Origin: Lamellibrachia luymesi | Lineage: Eukaryota > Annelida > Polychaeta > Sabellida > Siboglinidae | DNA: 64,000 bases | Assembly: GCA_009193005.1 (NCBI GenBank) | Contig: SDWI01000432.1 | Location: 10,001 to 74,000 of the forward strand | Direction of reading: 5' to 3' | Part shown: piece by piece, positions 1 to 12,900 of the stretch | Layout of the letters: every line of letters begins with the position of its first letter | How positions within the stretch are numbered: the first letter of the stretch is position 1 | Position numbers and translations under genes: made by a program | Notes under the pieces: model-generated | The model's database searches: none | Seen by the model: the letters and a program-made list of their open reading frames with translations, nothing else | What the model was told of the DNA's origin: nothing

Positions 1-559
1 ATATATATATACATATTTATCTTTATCCACATGTAAATGCTTTCTTTCAATCTCAATGCACAATTAAAGGAATTAATCACTGTTTTACTTTTGTGTAGAC
101 AATGCTTTGTGTACATTACTTGTGGCACCCTCTGTATTGGAAAAAATTACCCCACATGTGAACTCGTTGCGCCCCCCGGAGTCTGTTTGGGAAAATATGA
201 CCCCCTTGTAAAAAGCTGGCTACAGGGGAAACGGAAAAGCGAAAATGCGACGCACCATCAGTGTTGGTTGACAGCGTCCCCTAACGGGATTGTAGACAAA
301 GTATTTCCGGCAGAAATATCGCTTCTGGGCCGTTAACCGTGGCTCCAATAGCGGCGCGCTAAACGCCACAGACTTGAATGGAAGGGGCAAGTAGCGGACA
401 TCCAATATAGGCTTGCTGGCGCCACGGGCCACTGCAACAGTGAGTGAATCAATGTCATAAATACATTATAAATACACATATAGAGTATAATCATACATAC
501 ACGCATGCACGCACACATGCCTGCACGCTCGGTCGTTTGCATGCACACAGGCACAATCT
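1..559. other. 5' intergenic stretch, unassigned
   Basis: The stretch begins with an (AT)n run. Positions 37-336 hold an open frame whose WLTASPNGIVD motif faintly recalls YqaJ-type exonuclease domains, but nothing further supports this. Positions 490-550 alternate purine and pyrimidine (ACGCATGC-like). Confidence 0.3.
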
Positions 560-2765
560 TAAAGTAAATTAAACCTTAAATTTGGAAAACTTAAGGATTC
601 TGACAATAATGTAAACAGACAATGGGAAATCTTTAAGACAGAATTAAATTTATTAGAAGAAAAATACATACCGCAAAAAGAAATTTCTAACCACAGGAAG
701 GGTAATTTTCCCCTGAATGCAAACACTAGAAAACTGATTAGACGTAAAAATAGATTATGGACAATATATATGGAAACAAGAGATGGGAAGAAATATTAAG
801 AATACTGCAAAATTAAAAACCAGTTTGAAAGAAATGTACCTAATCAAACAAAAACGAATACAAAAGCCTGGCAATATTATAAATCCCAAACTACAACCAT
901 ACCAGGAATTGTTAAATTAAATGTAGATCCAACTAATCCCAAATCCAATACTATAACAGATGATGGGGAAAAGCAAATATTCTTGCAACCTACTTCGCTA
1001 GCGCATTTACAACTGAAGAACCAGGGGAAATACCGACTATACCAAGAGTTAACACTAATACAATGATGGAAGAGTTAACAATAACTACAAGCAAAATACT
1101 ATTGGCGTTAAAAAGCCTAAATATAAGCAAAGCCCCTGGTCCGTATGAAATAGAAGCCAGACTACAGGTACAACTTTCGAAATCAATCTATCACCCAATA
1201 CGTACAATATTTGAAACGCCGATAAAAACCGCCAGTATTCCGAAGGGAAAATTTCAGTTACTTATAAAAAAAAGGAAACAAGTCATTAGCAAGCAACTAC
1301 CGCCAAGTAAGATTACAAGTATGCTATGCAAATGCATGGAAAGCATCATTAGAAACCATATTATTGAATATATGAAAGTGGTATATTTAACCCAAACCAA
1401 TATGGTTTTATATCAGGGCGCTTAACAATACTCCAACTTATAGAAGTCTTAGATACTGGACCTTTTGACTCGGTAATGGAAATTATACAGATGTAATTTA
1501 TATCGACTTCAAAAAAGCTTTTGACACTGTACCACATAAGAGGCTAATAAATAAATTGGATAGCTATAACATTAGGAAGGAAATAATAAATTCGATTGAA
1601 GCATTTCTCACAGATAGAAAACAAAAGGTGGTTGTAAATGGAAAAGAATCAAAATGACACGATGTGCACAACTTCTGTGATACCCCAGGGTTCGGTTATA
1701 GGACCATTACTATTTGCACTATATATAAATGACCTAGCAGAATTAATCAAGCCTGATACATTTTTATTTGCAAATAACATCAATACATTTAGAACTATTA
1801 TAGATAAAAATGACCAGGGCATCTTACAACACGACCCAAATACCTTAAAGTAATGCAGTAACAAATGGTTACTAAAATTTCATTCAAACAAATGTAAACA
1901 CATGAATAAAAAAAAACGTTGGAGAAATAAAATATTCTATGACGCTTAACAACTCTACACATCCGCTCGACACAATTGAAAAACAAAACGAGGGGTTATT
2001 ATAGACACAAAGCTATCCTTTGATGACCACACTAACCAAGCAGTAAACAAAGCAACGAAGATGACAACAATAATTCGCAGAACTTTCCAATTTCTTGACA
2101 AGGATGCGTTCTTGCCATTATATAAAACAATGGTAAGAACGCATCTTGACCACACCATAGCAGTATGGTATCCTTAAAAAACATTATTGCAATAGAAAAC
2201 ATCCAAAGAGCAACGAAAGAATTACCAGGTACGATAAACCTAACAACACCTGCCTAATGAAGATGATGAAAGTGTACTGGCCCGAGACCGTCTCCAACTC
2301 TTGACTCCACCAAGCAAAAAAATAACAACACATCTGCCTCATCCTGAAAAAAGAGGAGGTGGACGTACCTGGCTTTGTCATGTCTACATGATTAGCAACG
2401 ACCTGCCAGCAAAAAACAGCGCTAACCTGGACACCAGAAGGAAACAGAAAAAGAGGCAGGCCGAAAACAACGTGGCAACGAAAAATGGAAGAAGAACTGA
2501 AGGCTGCTGTGTTAACATGGGGCACAGCAGCAAGGAGAGCCCAAGACAGAGGGGTCTGGCGAGATCTTGTGCGAACCTTATGTGCCACACGGCATGAAGA
2601 TGATAAGTAAGTAAGTAAGAAATTCTATATAATTTCGAAGCACCTTTAAAAATAGGAACCGGAATTCTTAAACTATTATTAGACGACGATGAAGATCTGA
2701 TCAATGAGGAGTCACAATTAAGAATCATGCGATCAGAACCACCTTAATTATACCTTAACTTAAGA
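560..2765 (+). mobile_element. Decayed CR1/L2-type LINE, reverse transcriptase remains
   Basis: Frames are broken, but the order of reverse transcriptase blocks is clear: LNISKAPGP (near 1115), YIDFKKAFDTVPHKRLINKL (near 1500), VIPQGSVIGPLLFALYINDL (near 1678) and a HLDHTIAVWYP block (near 2143). The catalytic YADD-type box reads FANN, so the copy is dead. The 2618-2765 part matches the 3' end of another copy at 44150-44410. Positions ~2220-2617 belong to a different LINE tail. Confidence 0.8.
2310..2622 (+). mobile_element. Tail of a second LINE with (TAAG)n end, nested in the first
   Basis: With a frameshift the translation gives ALTWTPEGNRKRGRPKTTW, followed by ELKAAVLTWGTAARRAQDR and LCATRHEDDK, the usual C-terminus of a large non-LTR retrotransposon group. 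The stop is followed by gataagtaagtaagtaag, a short simple-repeat tail. It interrupts the surrounding CR1/L2-type element. Confidence 0.75.
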
Positions 2766-3721
2766 TATTACATATTGTTAGTGACAGCTAGTGTTGTCAG
2801 TCTTCACTAATATTGTGGTATTACGTACTATAACCACACAATAATCGTATAACGGCATATAGATACCTCAAAATAATAAGTTTGAATAACTATTATCTAT
2901 TATCGTTTTCTCTTCAACTTAAGGGGACTTAATTGATCTTGCCCCACCCTGCCCTACAGGCACTGTTTAACGTTTGATTTGTCCATGTCGTAATCTAAGA
3001 GTTAAGACCCGACTTATGGCATGCCTCTGGAACCGAACCGGCTATTACGAGTAGAAGCGACACAAGTTTATTCCCGTACGGCGGACGTCATTTAGCATTC
3101 GCGTTCAATATATAGGCTATTACTATAGTATAGGCTATATATAATTAAGCGCCTGTAGCTAAATGCGTGTATAATCGTCAAAGGTGAATAAGAATTAAGC
3201 TGCGAGTGGCACACAAATGCTCATTGTCGTGTTTATTCAATAAACAGTATTGTCACTATTGTGTCCATTCAATGAGCATACAGCCGAGCCTGACTACCAG
3301 AGCCACCAGACATGTGCGTGCCGAGGGCAGGCTGGTTGATATGGCGTCATGGTAACGAAGTTGTGCAGAGCCTTAAATTAATACGCCGCAATTAATGCAC
3401 TTCACTTTTTCCCCTACTTATGGAGTATTGATTGTAACAGTGCAATATACTTCATGTGAAAGTATATCGATATTTTGCGAATAAATTTTAAAATAATGCA
3501 TTGATATCAGCTGTATCTACGTCTGAATTTGGAACTTACTCGCGGCGCGCAGTAATTAAGGTTAACGCAATTTGAGAAGCGTCCTGCGGGCACCAGAGGC
3601 GAGCTACTTTGCGAAAAGTAAACTATAAGTGACAGACGCGTGGTTTACGTCGCGGCTGTTGTCAATTAGTACGTGTTATACAAACACCGACCGCCAACGC
3701 GGTACTTGACGGCTGTTAGCA
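2766..3721 (+). promoter_or_regulatory. Probable promoter and 5' UTR region of the dynein gene
   Basis: No coding sequence or repeat was recognised here. The last ~200 bases are visibly richer in CG dinucleotides than the introns. The start ATG at 3722 has G at -3 and G at +4, and an in-frame TGA at 3707-3709, which makes it the first usable start in this frame. No TATA box or upstream non-coding exon could be assigned with confidence. Confidence 0.4.
3343..3356 (-). promoter_or_regulatory. Weak candidate RFX X-box upstream of the dynein gene
   Basis: Read on the minus strand the site is GTTACC-AT-GACGCC. The first half fits the X-box half-site GTNRCC; the second half is poor. It lies about 365 bp before the start codon, within the distance usual for RFX sites of ciliary genes. 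A single half-site this short is expected often by chance, so this is only a candidate. Confidence 0.25.
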
Positions 3722-3902
3722 ATGGCGGACGTTGAGGCCGCACCGAACGAGACCGAGCCCCCGGTCCAAGAAGAGGGTGAACCCTCAGTCCAAGACCAAG
3801 GCGAAGGTGAAGGCAGCCCCGGGGAAAAAGAGACGACGAAATCGCCAAGCCCGAAACCCGACCAAGAACATGATGAAGTCGCACCCCCGCTTATATCCAA
3901 AG
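3722..3902 (+). CDS. DNAH5: Dynein exon 1, start codon and acidic leader (residues 1-60)
   Basis: The exon begins MADVEAAPNETE and is rich in Glu, Pro, Gly, Ser and Lys, with no hydrophobic core, so it is probably disordered. The donor is AAAG|gtaact and leaves one base of the next codon (G, then AG from exon 2). Such leaders vary greatly among dynein heavy chains. The intron 3903-5524 holds a palindromic repeat near its end and otherwise AT-rich unique sequence. Confidence 0.85.
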
Positions 3903-6900
3903 GTAACTAACGTGTGTGTCGATTTTAGAAATGTCTTATCGATACTGCTAAATAATAAAAGACAAATAGTGTAAATAATTAATTCAATGACAATGTGTGA
4001 CAGCTAGCTGTCAAGACACTTCAACCCAAAGAGGCAGACAAGTTGAGACAACTGCTACGAAAGTTATAACCAATATAGCCGAGTCTCAGAGAGTACATTG
4101 TACATATATGCACTGGCCAAGGGTTGATGGATAGAAACAGAATAAGTTTTGCCAGCAACGATTTATACAACATAATTTTATTATATAGCTAGTGCAGTGC
4201 AATTTTAGATACCAATTACACTTCAAAAATACCAATTCCATAATATTGAAATAAAAGTATGTGAATAGAGCAACCAATAGACATACTCAACACCCAAAAA
4301 TAAGATCTATTTTACAGCAGCTTTTTTATTTTTACATATAGTACACAGTGATAAACAAATGATATATGCAACATATTATATTGATGGATTATTTGTAGCG
4401 AATAATTTGAGTTACAAAGTTACATGATGTAATTGAAAAAGTAATTTAAACTACCAGTTACATTTTCTCCAATTCCATGCAATGACTTTTAAAAGCAAAT
4501 CACCAATTCTAGAATTCTAGAATCTTGAGATGTACAAGTACGAGTACTTTCAAAAGTACTCAAATACGAGTATTTATTTTATTAAAATTGTATGATACAA
4601 ATATGATATCATGTCTCCTATAGCATATTTTGATGTATTTCACTTGATAATAAGATGGGCTCAAAACTGATATTATTATCAACATAAAAGAATAACAGCA
4701 ACCAATCATACAATTTATCCTTTGGCAGCATTTTATAATGATCATTCAATTAAAAACAATTTATTCTTTTGGCAGCATCATAAATGTTCATTCAGTGTCT
4801 TTTTGTCAAATGTAAGATCATCTTAGCTTTTTACATCACCATATTGCAACGCATAAACACCAGACACTCAAATGGAGCATCTTTCATATTACAATGGTTG
4901 GTAGTGAACTCATTTCCTGCTATACTAAAACGTCTCTAGACTGGAGCGAAGGATCATGGGACACTGAAATGCCTAGCTGCAAGTTTTGCAAACCAGTGGG
5001 TCACTGCTGTGAACTGCGCATGATTTTTCTACAGGAACGAGTACAAGTATGAGTACTTTGATATGTACGATTATGAGTAACAAGTACTTTCGGAAAATTG
5101 GTACTCGAGTACCAATGAGTATAACTAACGAATACTTTGGGAAAATTGGTACTTAAGTACCAAAGAGTATGAGTAACAAGTACTTTCGCCTCAACCCTGT
5201 AATTGACCCCAAGCCTGAGTGCAGTATTTACAGAGTAAGGTCTCTGTAAATTATACGTCAAGTAGTGCCTTTTATTGCGTTGTGATTTTCAGATTATTCA
5301 TGCATTGTCTGGATGTGTAAAGGTGATGTTCCCGTCCCTGATGGAATTTTTTTTATATGTGCACATTTATATGTTAAAAGAAAAAAATCTTCCCAAAAAT
5401 TTCATTACTGAGCAGTTCCTGATTTGTGCTCCTTGGGAGATACATATCTTCTTAACATCAATAGATAAAAGATGATTTCATGGTGTGATTGTAATTTGTA
5501 ATAAAATATGCTTGGATCTAATAGAGACAGAAGATAAAGAGGATGGTGTCAAAGAACAAAAGAAACCGGAAGCACCAGCGGGTGGAAAGATGGACAAACG
5601 CATGTCTAAGACGGTCAATAAATATGTAAGTATCTAATAAAATTTTGTCTTGTCTTGTGTCAGAGTTGTGTGCGCATGGAGTGATTGGTGCTTAGTCTTG
5701 TTTGTTTGGAACTGAGTAGGTCTGAGCTTGATTAAATTGTTGGGATTCTGTGGTGCTGGTTATTGTGTCTGGTAGTGAGTTCCTTTCTTTTATTGTCCTG
5801 GGTTAATAGGATCGAGAATTTATAACAGTTCATGCTGGTGTGAATGGTATTTAAGGCTTTGTTATGGAGATGCCATGATTGACGCTGCGTGAGCTGGAAA
5901 AGATTTTGCCAGCTATGTTATCATTCTTAACGATTCTGGTTTGCTACTCCATCTGAATTTAGGTCCCCAATAATATAGGTGTCTCATAGCATTGTGGAAC
6001 AACTGTGCCCTGTAGCAGTGCACATGTATTATTAATATGCAAATTAAAAAAAGAAATAATTTTCTAATAGCTGCCTTTTAAGATTTGGACTTAGCTTTTA
6101 CTTTCACAAATTACTACATAAATCTGATCGAAGTTCTTAAAATAATAATACTTCTGTAATAGTTTCAGTCATGGTCATCTTTGCAGCTGGATTGTTTTTC
6201 CATTCTATTTATTTTATGCACTTCTATTTAAAATTTTGGTATTACCCAGAATGAAACTGAATCGGTATCCTGATTTCTCTTAAATATTTCTTTTGTAAAT
6301 ATGTGACCTGTTGCGTACTTATGGTACTGAAGAACAGCAGCCTAATATTTCACCGTCTCTGATAAAAGGCTACACGTTGTATTCAAACTAGATTACATAT
6401 GCTCGAAACTTCAGTCTCCTTTCAAATGAATGTGTCCAGTATAAATAGTGACCATGGGCCATTAGCTTGTTAAAGAGGCACTTAAGTGATATAGTCCTGC
6501 ACATTGCCTGCAGACTGTTTACACAGTCAATATGTACTTGATGACTTAGAAAGGGGACTGTCACTAGATTAGCCATTATCCCGATAATGTGTAAATCATC
6601 AGCGTTTGTTGAGTGGATAGTCAGTCCTAACAGCCAGTGATAAGGAGAACTCTGGGTATTGAGAAATACTGTTCAAAAACCATGAAAACTGTTAAAAATT
6701 AAGATTACCATAGCACAGAAATTAAGTACAGAAATTTATATTTATTTCCCTCAACAATTTTTGAGAACACATCTCAGTTAACATTAATTTACACTAATCT
6801 ACACACTGGCAGGGAAACAAGTTCAGGTATCATTGGATAGACAGTTAAATATTGTCATTGTGTACATGCTTTGACCTAAGATCAATATTGCCAGTGACCA

Positions 6901-9900
6901 TTGAAATTATAGCTATGAGTCCAAAAAATTTTGAAATGTCTAAAAGGAATGGAATTTGTTTTTTTAATGTATGTACTGAATGACATTTTTATGAGACATT
7001 GCAACACTGAATTTATTTGTGTTTATAACATTTCACATACTATTTTTTTTTAATATACGACTTAGCAATGAAATAAGATATGTTGATAAGTTTTACAACA
7101 AAAATAGAGACCACTTTACTGCAATTAACAACACAACAAATCCTCAAATTTTAAGGTGAAATATAAAAAAATTTCACTGGGTGATTTATGGATCTGTCAA
7201 AGTTCCATCTTACAATTTCTGATGATATATATACTACAGCAATAAAGATTAAAATGTAGTAGAACATTGTTAACTTAAATGTATTTCGAGAAAATTTTTA
7301 CCTCCAGTCAGCTCCATATCAGTTAACCCATTAGGCCCCAGGATTTTATTAAAACATGCCACCATGTTCCCAGGATTTCTGGCAAATTTCGAGCGATTTT
7401 ACCTCCTTGTGTTCAAAAATCTGTAGAAAAAACTATTCAATATTGACAATTACAAGTTGTGTTTATTTTGAAGAGTAGTAATTTCTCCACATGCATGTAT
7501 ACATAGAAATAGGATATATTAATAAAATGTTGACATTTTATCACAATTTGCAAAGACAAAATAGTACATTTGTTAAAACATTGAAAGTTGCGACTGACAT
7601 TTGACAATGATCCCATGCTATAACCCTATGCAACTCAGCGAAGAAAATGTAGCTATATGTGTTAGCTTTGCACCAATGAAAACATTATCAAATTCTGACG
7701 GTTATTTTTCAGGTTACACCATATTTTATCATGACAAATATAGAAATAAAAATGTTAGAGATAGCGTGAACAAAACTGATGAAAATCAAGATTTCCGAAA
7801 GGGCAACACATGCACGTAACGAGCTTTTGTTGTTGCAAAATGTATCCGCTAGGGTGTGGCAAAATTTGGTAGCGTTTAGTTCAGTAGTTATTCGCCAGGA
7901 TTTCTTTGAATAGTGGGGCCTGTATGCGGCCAGCAGTGGCCGTTCCAGGACTGCACAGAGAGGCCGGCCGCGGCCGTTGTGGGGTCTAATGGGTTAACCA
8001 ATGAAAATTGCATGTACTTAGACCTGCATAATATGGACTGACAGTATTGAGAAAGAACAATCTTATGTTTGTTTAAAAAAATTAAATATCTTATTTTCTT
8101 ACTGTAATACATTACTAGTCGGCTTGTTTAGATTTGCTTGCGTTGATCATTATATTGTTATTATACAGATAATTAATTTATATCAAATTATAGAAAAGTC
8201 ACCCATTTTACTAGTTAATATTTCTAGCAGCTGACACTATACATTTTCTTACACCCATAGAGTTATTATTATTTATAATTTTGCCAAATATAAGTGCACA
8301 AAAGACACACAATGGAATACAAAAATAATTTAATGGACTATAAAAATAATTAATTAATTTCAGTTAACACAGGCACTGTAACTATGAATGGAGAAAATAC
8401 TTAGCACGTGTTTAAAAAATTTAAATGCAGTTTGGGTTCCATAGTTCTTAGTAAACTTACTGTTTGTTGAAACTGGACGAGTATGTGGTAGTGAATCGTG
8501 ACGTGTTCTGTAGGGTGGGCCGAAGAAGGTTGCTCTTACCGGAGAGAGCCTGAAGGAGATGCAGAAGCAAGCCAAGGCCAACAAGGAAGAACGGAAACTG
8601 CAGGTAAGGACCTTCATCCTTACTCTAGGCCATTCTCGCCCTGTGTCATTCTCTTCATGTGTCATTCTCTTCCTTTATCATTCACTTCCTATGTCATTCT
8701 CACCCTATGTCATTCTCGTCCTATGTCATTCTCATCCATTGTCGTTCTCGTCCTGTGTCATTCTCATCCTATGCTGTACTTATCCTATGCCATCCTCATC
8801 CCATGCTTATTTACTTAGGCCTGTTTGCTCACTAGGAGCCTGGGCCATCCACAACAGCTCCCCATCATGTCCTGTTTGCTCACTGAGAGCCTGGGCCATC
8901 CACAACAGCTCCCCATCATGTCCTGTTTGCTCACTGAGAGCCTGGGTCATCCACAACAGCTCCCCATCATGTCCTGTTTGCTCACTGGGAGCCTGGGCCA
9001 TCCACAACAGCTCCCCATCATGTCCTGTTTGCTCACTGGGAGCCTGGGCCATCCACAACAGCTCCCACTGTGTCCTGTCTGCTCACTGGGAGCCTGGACC
9101 ATCCACAACAGCTCCTCATCATGTCCTGTTTGCTCACTGGGAGCCTGGGCCATCCACAACAGCTCCCACCATGTCCTGTTCTGTACCATCGTTGTTATCT
9201 CATTCCAGGTGTAGTCCATCTTCTTCAGTATCCACGTCTCGCTGCCAGGTGTTTCTGGGCCTTGCTCCTTTCCTCTTCCTTTGGGGGTTCCATGTTAGTA
9301 CTTGTCTGGTGAGGCAGGTTGGGGTTTTCATAGTGTACCACCAATCTGCTTCCATTTTCTATTTTTTTTTCCACTAGAAGCTGTTAGGTCATTTCCCAGA
9401 GAGTGTTGTTGCTAACTTTGTCAGACCATTTCAAATTAATGATTCTGCGAAGGCATCTATTGATGAAAGCCTGTATCTTTCTCAATGTTTGCTGTGTCAT
9501 TCTCCATGTCTCTGAGCTGGACAGCAACACTGACTCAACATTTGAGATAAATATTCTCATCTTGTCCTCATTCTATGCCAAATGAATTAGTTTCTCTCAT
9601 GTACTGAAAGCTAATTCATGGCGTTGTGTACTGCAGTGTCATATATTTATTGTTTTAGATGGATTCAAGGCATCAGTACATCATTGGTAGGGTAAGTACC
9701 ATTATTATATTCTTCTTACATAAATACTAACGGTCTGCATGTAAACTTCTGTATATACAAAGTGGAATTGGTGTATGCAGTTACAAAAACAATGTAACTT
9801 TGACAAAATATGCAATGGTATATCAAGCCTCTGTATATGTTATCTTGCAAGGCAAGGCATTGGAAGAAATTCTCACAACACATTTAGTGTAATTTAATCT

Positions 9901-12900
9901 TGATTCTACTTGAAATGTTTATAATTTTTCCCTACACCGTTTCAGATTGCTGATATTATCCAGGTGGATATGTCGATAGTGGAAGACATGGTCCTTCAAG
10001 ATGACAAGGTGAGCACGCATTAAACATTTACTGTTAGTATTTTTATTATTGAGAAATCATGTGAGACAATAATTTTATATTTACAGTGGAACTGTGTTTA
10101 TTTGCACACTTTGTTCCTCAAGGGTTTTTACTGAATTAACAAAGCATGCGAATTGTTGAATCATGGCAACATGTAGTGATTTATAGTGTGTCAATATTTG
10201 TAAAAAAAAATTGCAGATTACTTAATTAAAATGTATCAAAGAACTCAAATCAAATAAAAACTAAAAGTTTACACAGTTTTTATGAAATAATATTGTTATA
10301 TGTATCACAAACTACAAAACATAAAAAAGCTGGCTTTATCGCAATTTTGTGGTTTTACAATTACGTTGAAATTGTTGTTGCTGTTTTGTTTTAGTTCGAC
10401 ATGTTAGATCAGTTCTTCGCTGTCAAGGGAACCAGGAAGCTCATGTTCTTCCACCAAGAGCCCATGGTGAGTCTGACCTCTGTGGGGTGTTTCTTTGTTC
10501 AAGGTCATCGGCAAACAAAGGGGTGTATGCTATGTCCACATGGCAAACAAAGGCGTGTATGCTATGTCCACATGGCAAACAAAGGCGTGTATGCTATGTC
10601 CACATGGACTTGGTCCAGGCTAGTTAGTCTGGCATACATTTGATTTATATGTAAGTTTACATATATGTAATATAGTCAATGTTTGTCGAACTGCAGAAAA
10701 TGAATGTGTCAAACATAGAAAATTCACAGTGTAGGCCCAGGAGAGTGATCCTCTTTGAATGGACACAAATCCAGGAGAGTCATCCACTTTGGATGGACTG
10801 GTGATCCAGGAGAGCCATCCTCTTTGGATAGACTGAGGATCCCATAGAGCCATCCTCTTTGGGCTGACTGGATATCCAGTAGAACCATCCTCTTTGGATG
10901 GACTGGATATCCAGTAGAACCATCCTCTTTGGATAGACTGAGGATCCCATAGAGCCATCCTCTTTGGGCTGACTGGATATCCAGTAGAACCATATTCTTT
11001 GGATAGACTGAGGATCCCATAGAACCATATTCTTTGGATAGACTGAGGATCCCATAGAGCCATCCTCTTTGGGCTAACTGGATATCCAGTAGAATCATCC
11101 TCTTTGGATGGACTGGAGATAAGAGAGTCATCCTATTTAGGTGGATAGAGCTATTGTCTTTGGGTGGAGTGGAAACATATGAGAGAGGCATCCTATTTGG
11201 ATGGAATGGATATTCTTGACAGCTAGCCTCTTTGGATGGAATAGAGATCCGGGAGAGTCATCCTCTCTAAATGGACTGGTGATCCATGATATATATCATC
11301 CTTGTATCCTATTTGGATGGATTGGATATCAAGGATGGACAGGAGATCCTGGGGGAAGATGAGTTTGGAGATGAAGTGATCAGCTTCATTAATTAGCATG
11401 CCACTTTCCAATGTAATTGTATTTGGTGATTGCTGATATTGTAGTGGGTTATTCATTTGTCAGTAATAATTCATTAGCACCTTTAATTTATCATTCTTTT
11501 GAATAAATTATTACCTTACCCTCTGACAGTAGCCTGTATAGTTTTCCAAATCACAGCCTTCTGTGATTGTACATACACACTCTGAAATTTAGAATTATAC
11601 TCTATTTAGATTGACCATAAAGTATAGCTGATCTGTTGTTTAACATTTTAACTGTTTATTAAATAATGTTTAGTTAACTTTTTAATTAAAACAATCCATT
11701 TTATTTTATCATAATTTTATATTTGTGGGAATACATGTCTACTGATTTTATTTCTTGTGTACCTTTCAACTATATAATATGTACAAGAAATATTAATTAT
11801 CAACTGTGACTTTTGTCTGTCTAATTATGAGATCTGTTCTAAATTCCTGTATTTTTATACAATTGTCATTAACCTTATGATAAAAATACTAATACAACTT
11901 CTATCGCCCCTAGATCCTGCGAAGACATTAAGCCTGGCGTGTGTTCTCACGGGAGTACACTCTATAAACAAAACTAGTGTTTTGCAGTTGTTATTAGTTT
12001 CCACATTCAGACTTCTGTATGCTTCCACCGTTCCTCAGTGCTTGGAACATTTTCCATTCACGCTGCTGCATTATGTATGAGTTTATCTGGTGTTTTTATG
12101 TTCTAATATCAGTTGAGTTGGATCTCTTTAATGTTGTTCGATGAAGCGTAGCACATTAGCACGTTGCTGTCACGCCCTGTTGTGTCTGATAAATCAGACT
12201 TCATTGACTTGGCTACATAAAATAATTATTGTTCACTCAACCGACAGTTAATTATTGGTATTAACATTTAACGTTCAGTGCACTTTATAATACTAACAAT
12301 AATAACGTGTAACCGCATAAATTATAGCACAGTTGGTGTCAACAAATTCTGTCATTTCCTAGTGACAAGAATTTGTTTGTTTGTGGGACATATTTAATAA
12401 TTTAAAGATGTCCCACAAATAATATATTTTTGTCGTGTGAAAGAGAGTTAGTTCGTGGGCTTACACAATTTGTTGTGCACTTAATATCACATTGGTCAGT
12501 AAATTGTGTTTTCAGTTGCATTGTTGGTTGTGACCGAGTCCTAACTCTGCTCGGAAACCTATTCAGTTTCTGTCCTTCTAGTTGTTACAAAATGCACTTG
12601 TGTTTATTCTGTTGCCCAGTATTGTGGAAGTACAGCAGATGTTGATTAATATTAATTAATGGTTGTTGCATCTGTGATGAGTATGGCACATAACAATATT
12701 TGATAACTAACGTTCCTCGTTGACATACTTGACAGAGAGATGTGATGATGTCCCACACGGATGCATCAAGCACTGTCATGACTCACAATCCGCAGAAGAA
12801 GTTGTTTATTACAACAGGGACATGTGAGGTGGGTCATTTGAAATATCACACCTCAGTTAGATTTTTTTTGCTCATCTTATTTCTGTCTCATTTAACCAAA

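Noticed and set aside
37..336. Possible YqaJ-like exonuclease fragment (WLTASPNGIVD)
   Set aside because: Only about ten residues look similar and the expected downstream IKCP-type motif is absent.
1638..1853. Reverse transcriptase open frame as a functional gene
   Set aside because: The catalytic box reads FANN instead of F/YADD and the flanking frames are broken.
7601..7819. 72-residue frame inside the TTAA-flanked element
   Set aside because: No similarity to a transposase and too short; treated as chance.
8626..9182. CRISPR-like array
   Set aside because: The repeats are contiguous without unique spacers, and the genome is eukaryotic.
8559..9377. 272-residue frame overlapping exon 3
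   Set aside because: It reads through the intron via 17-bp and 51-bp repeats; the true exon ends at 8603 in another frame.
10620..11191. Long minus-strand frames with PKEDGSMGSSVYPKRM repeats
   Set aside because: They are the product of a ~35-bp minisatellite; no start context or homology.
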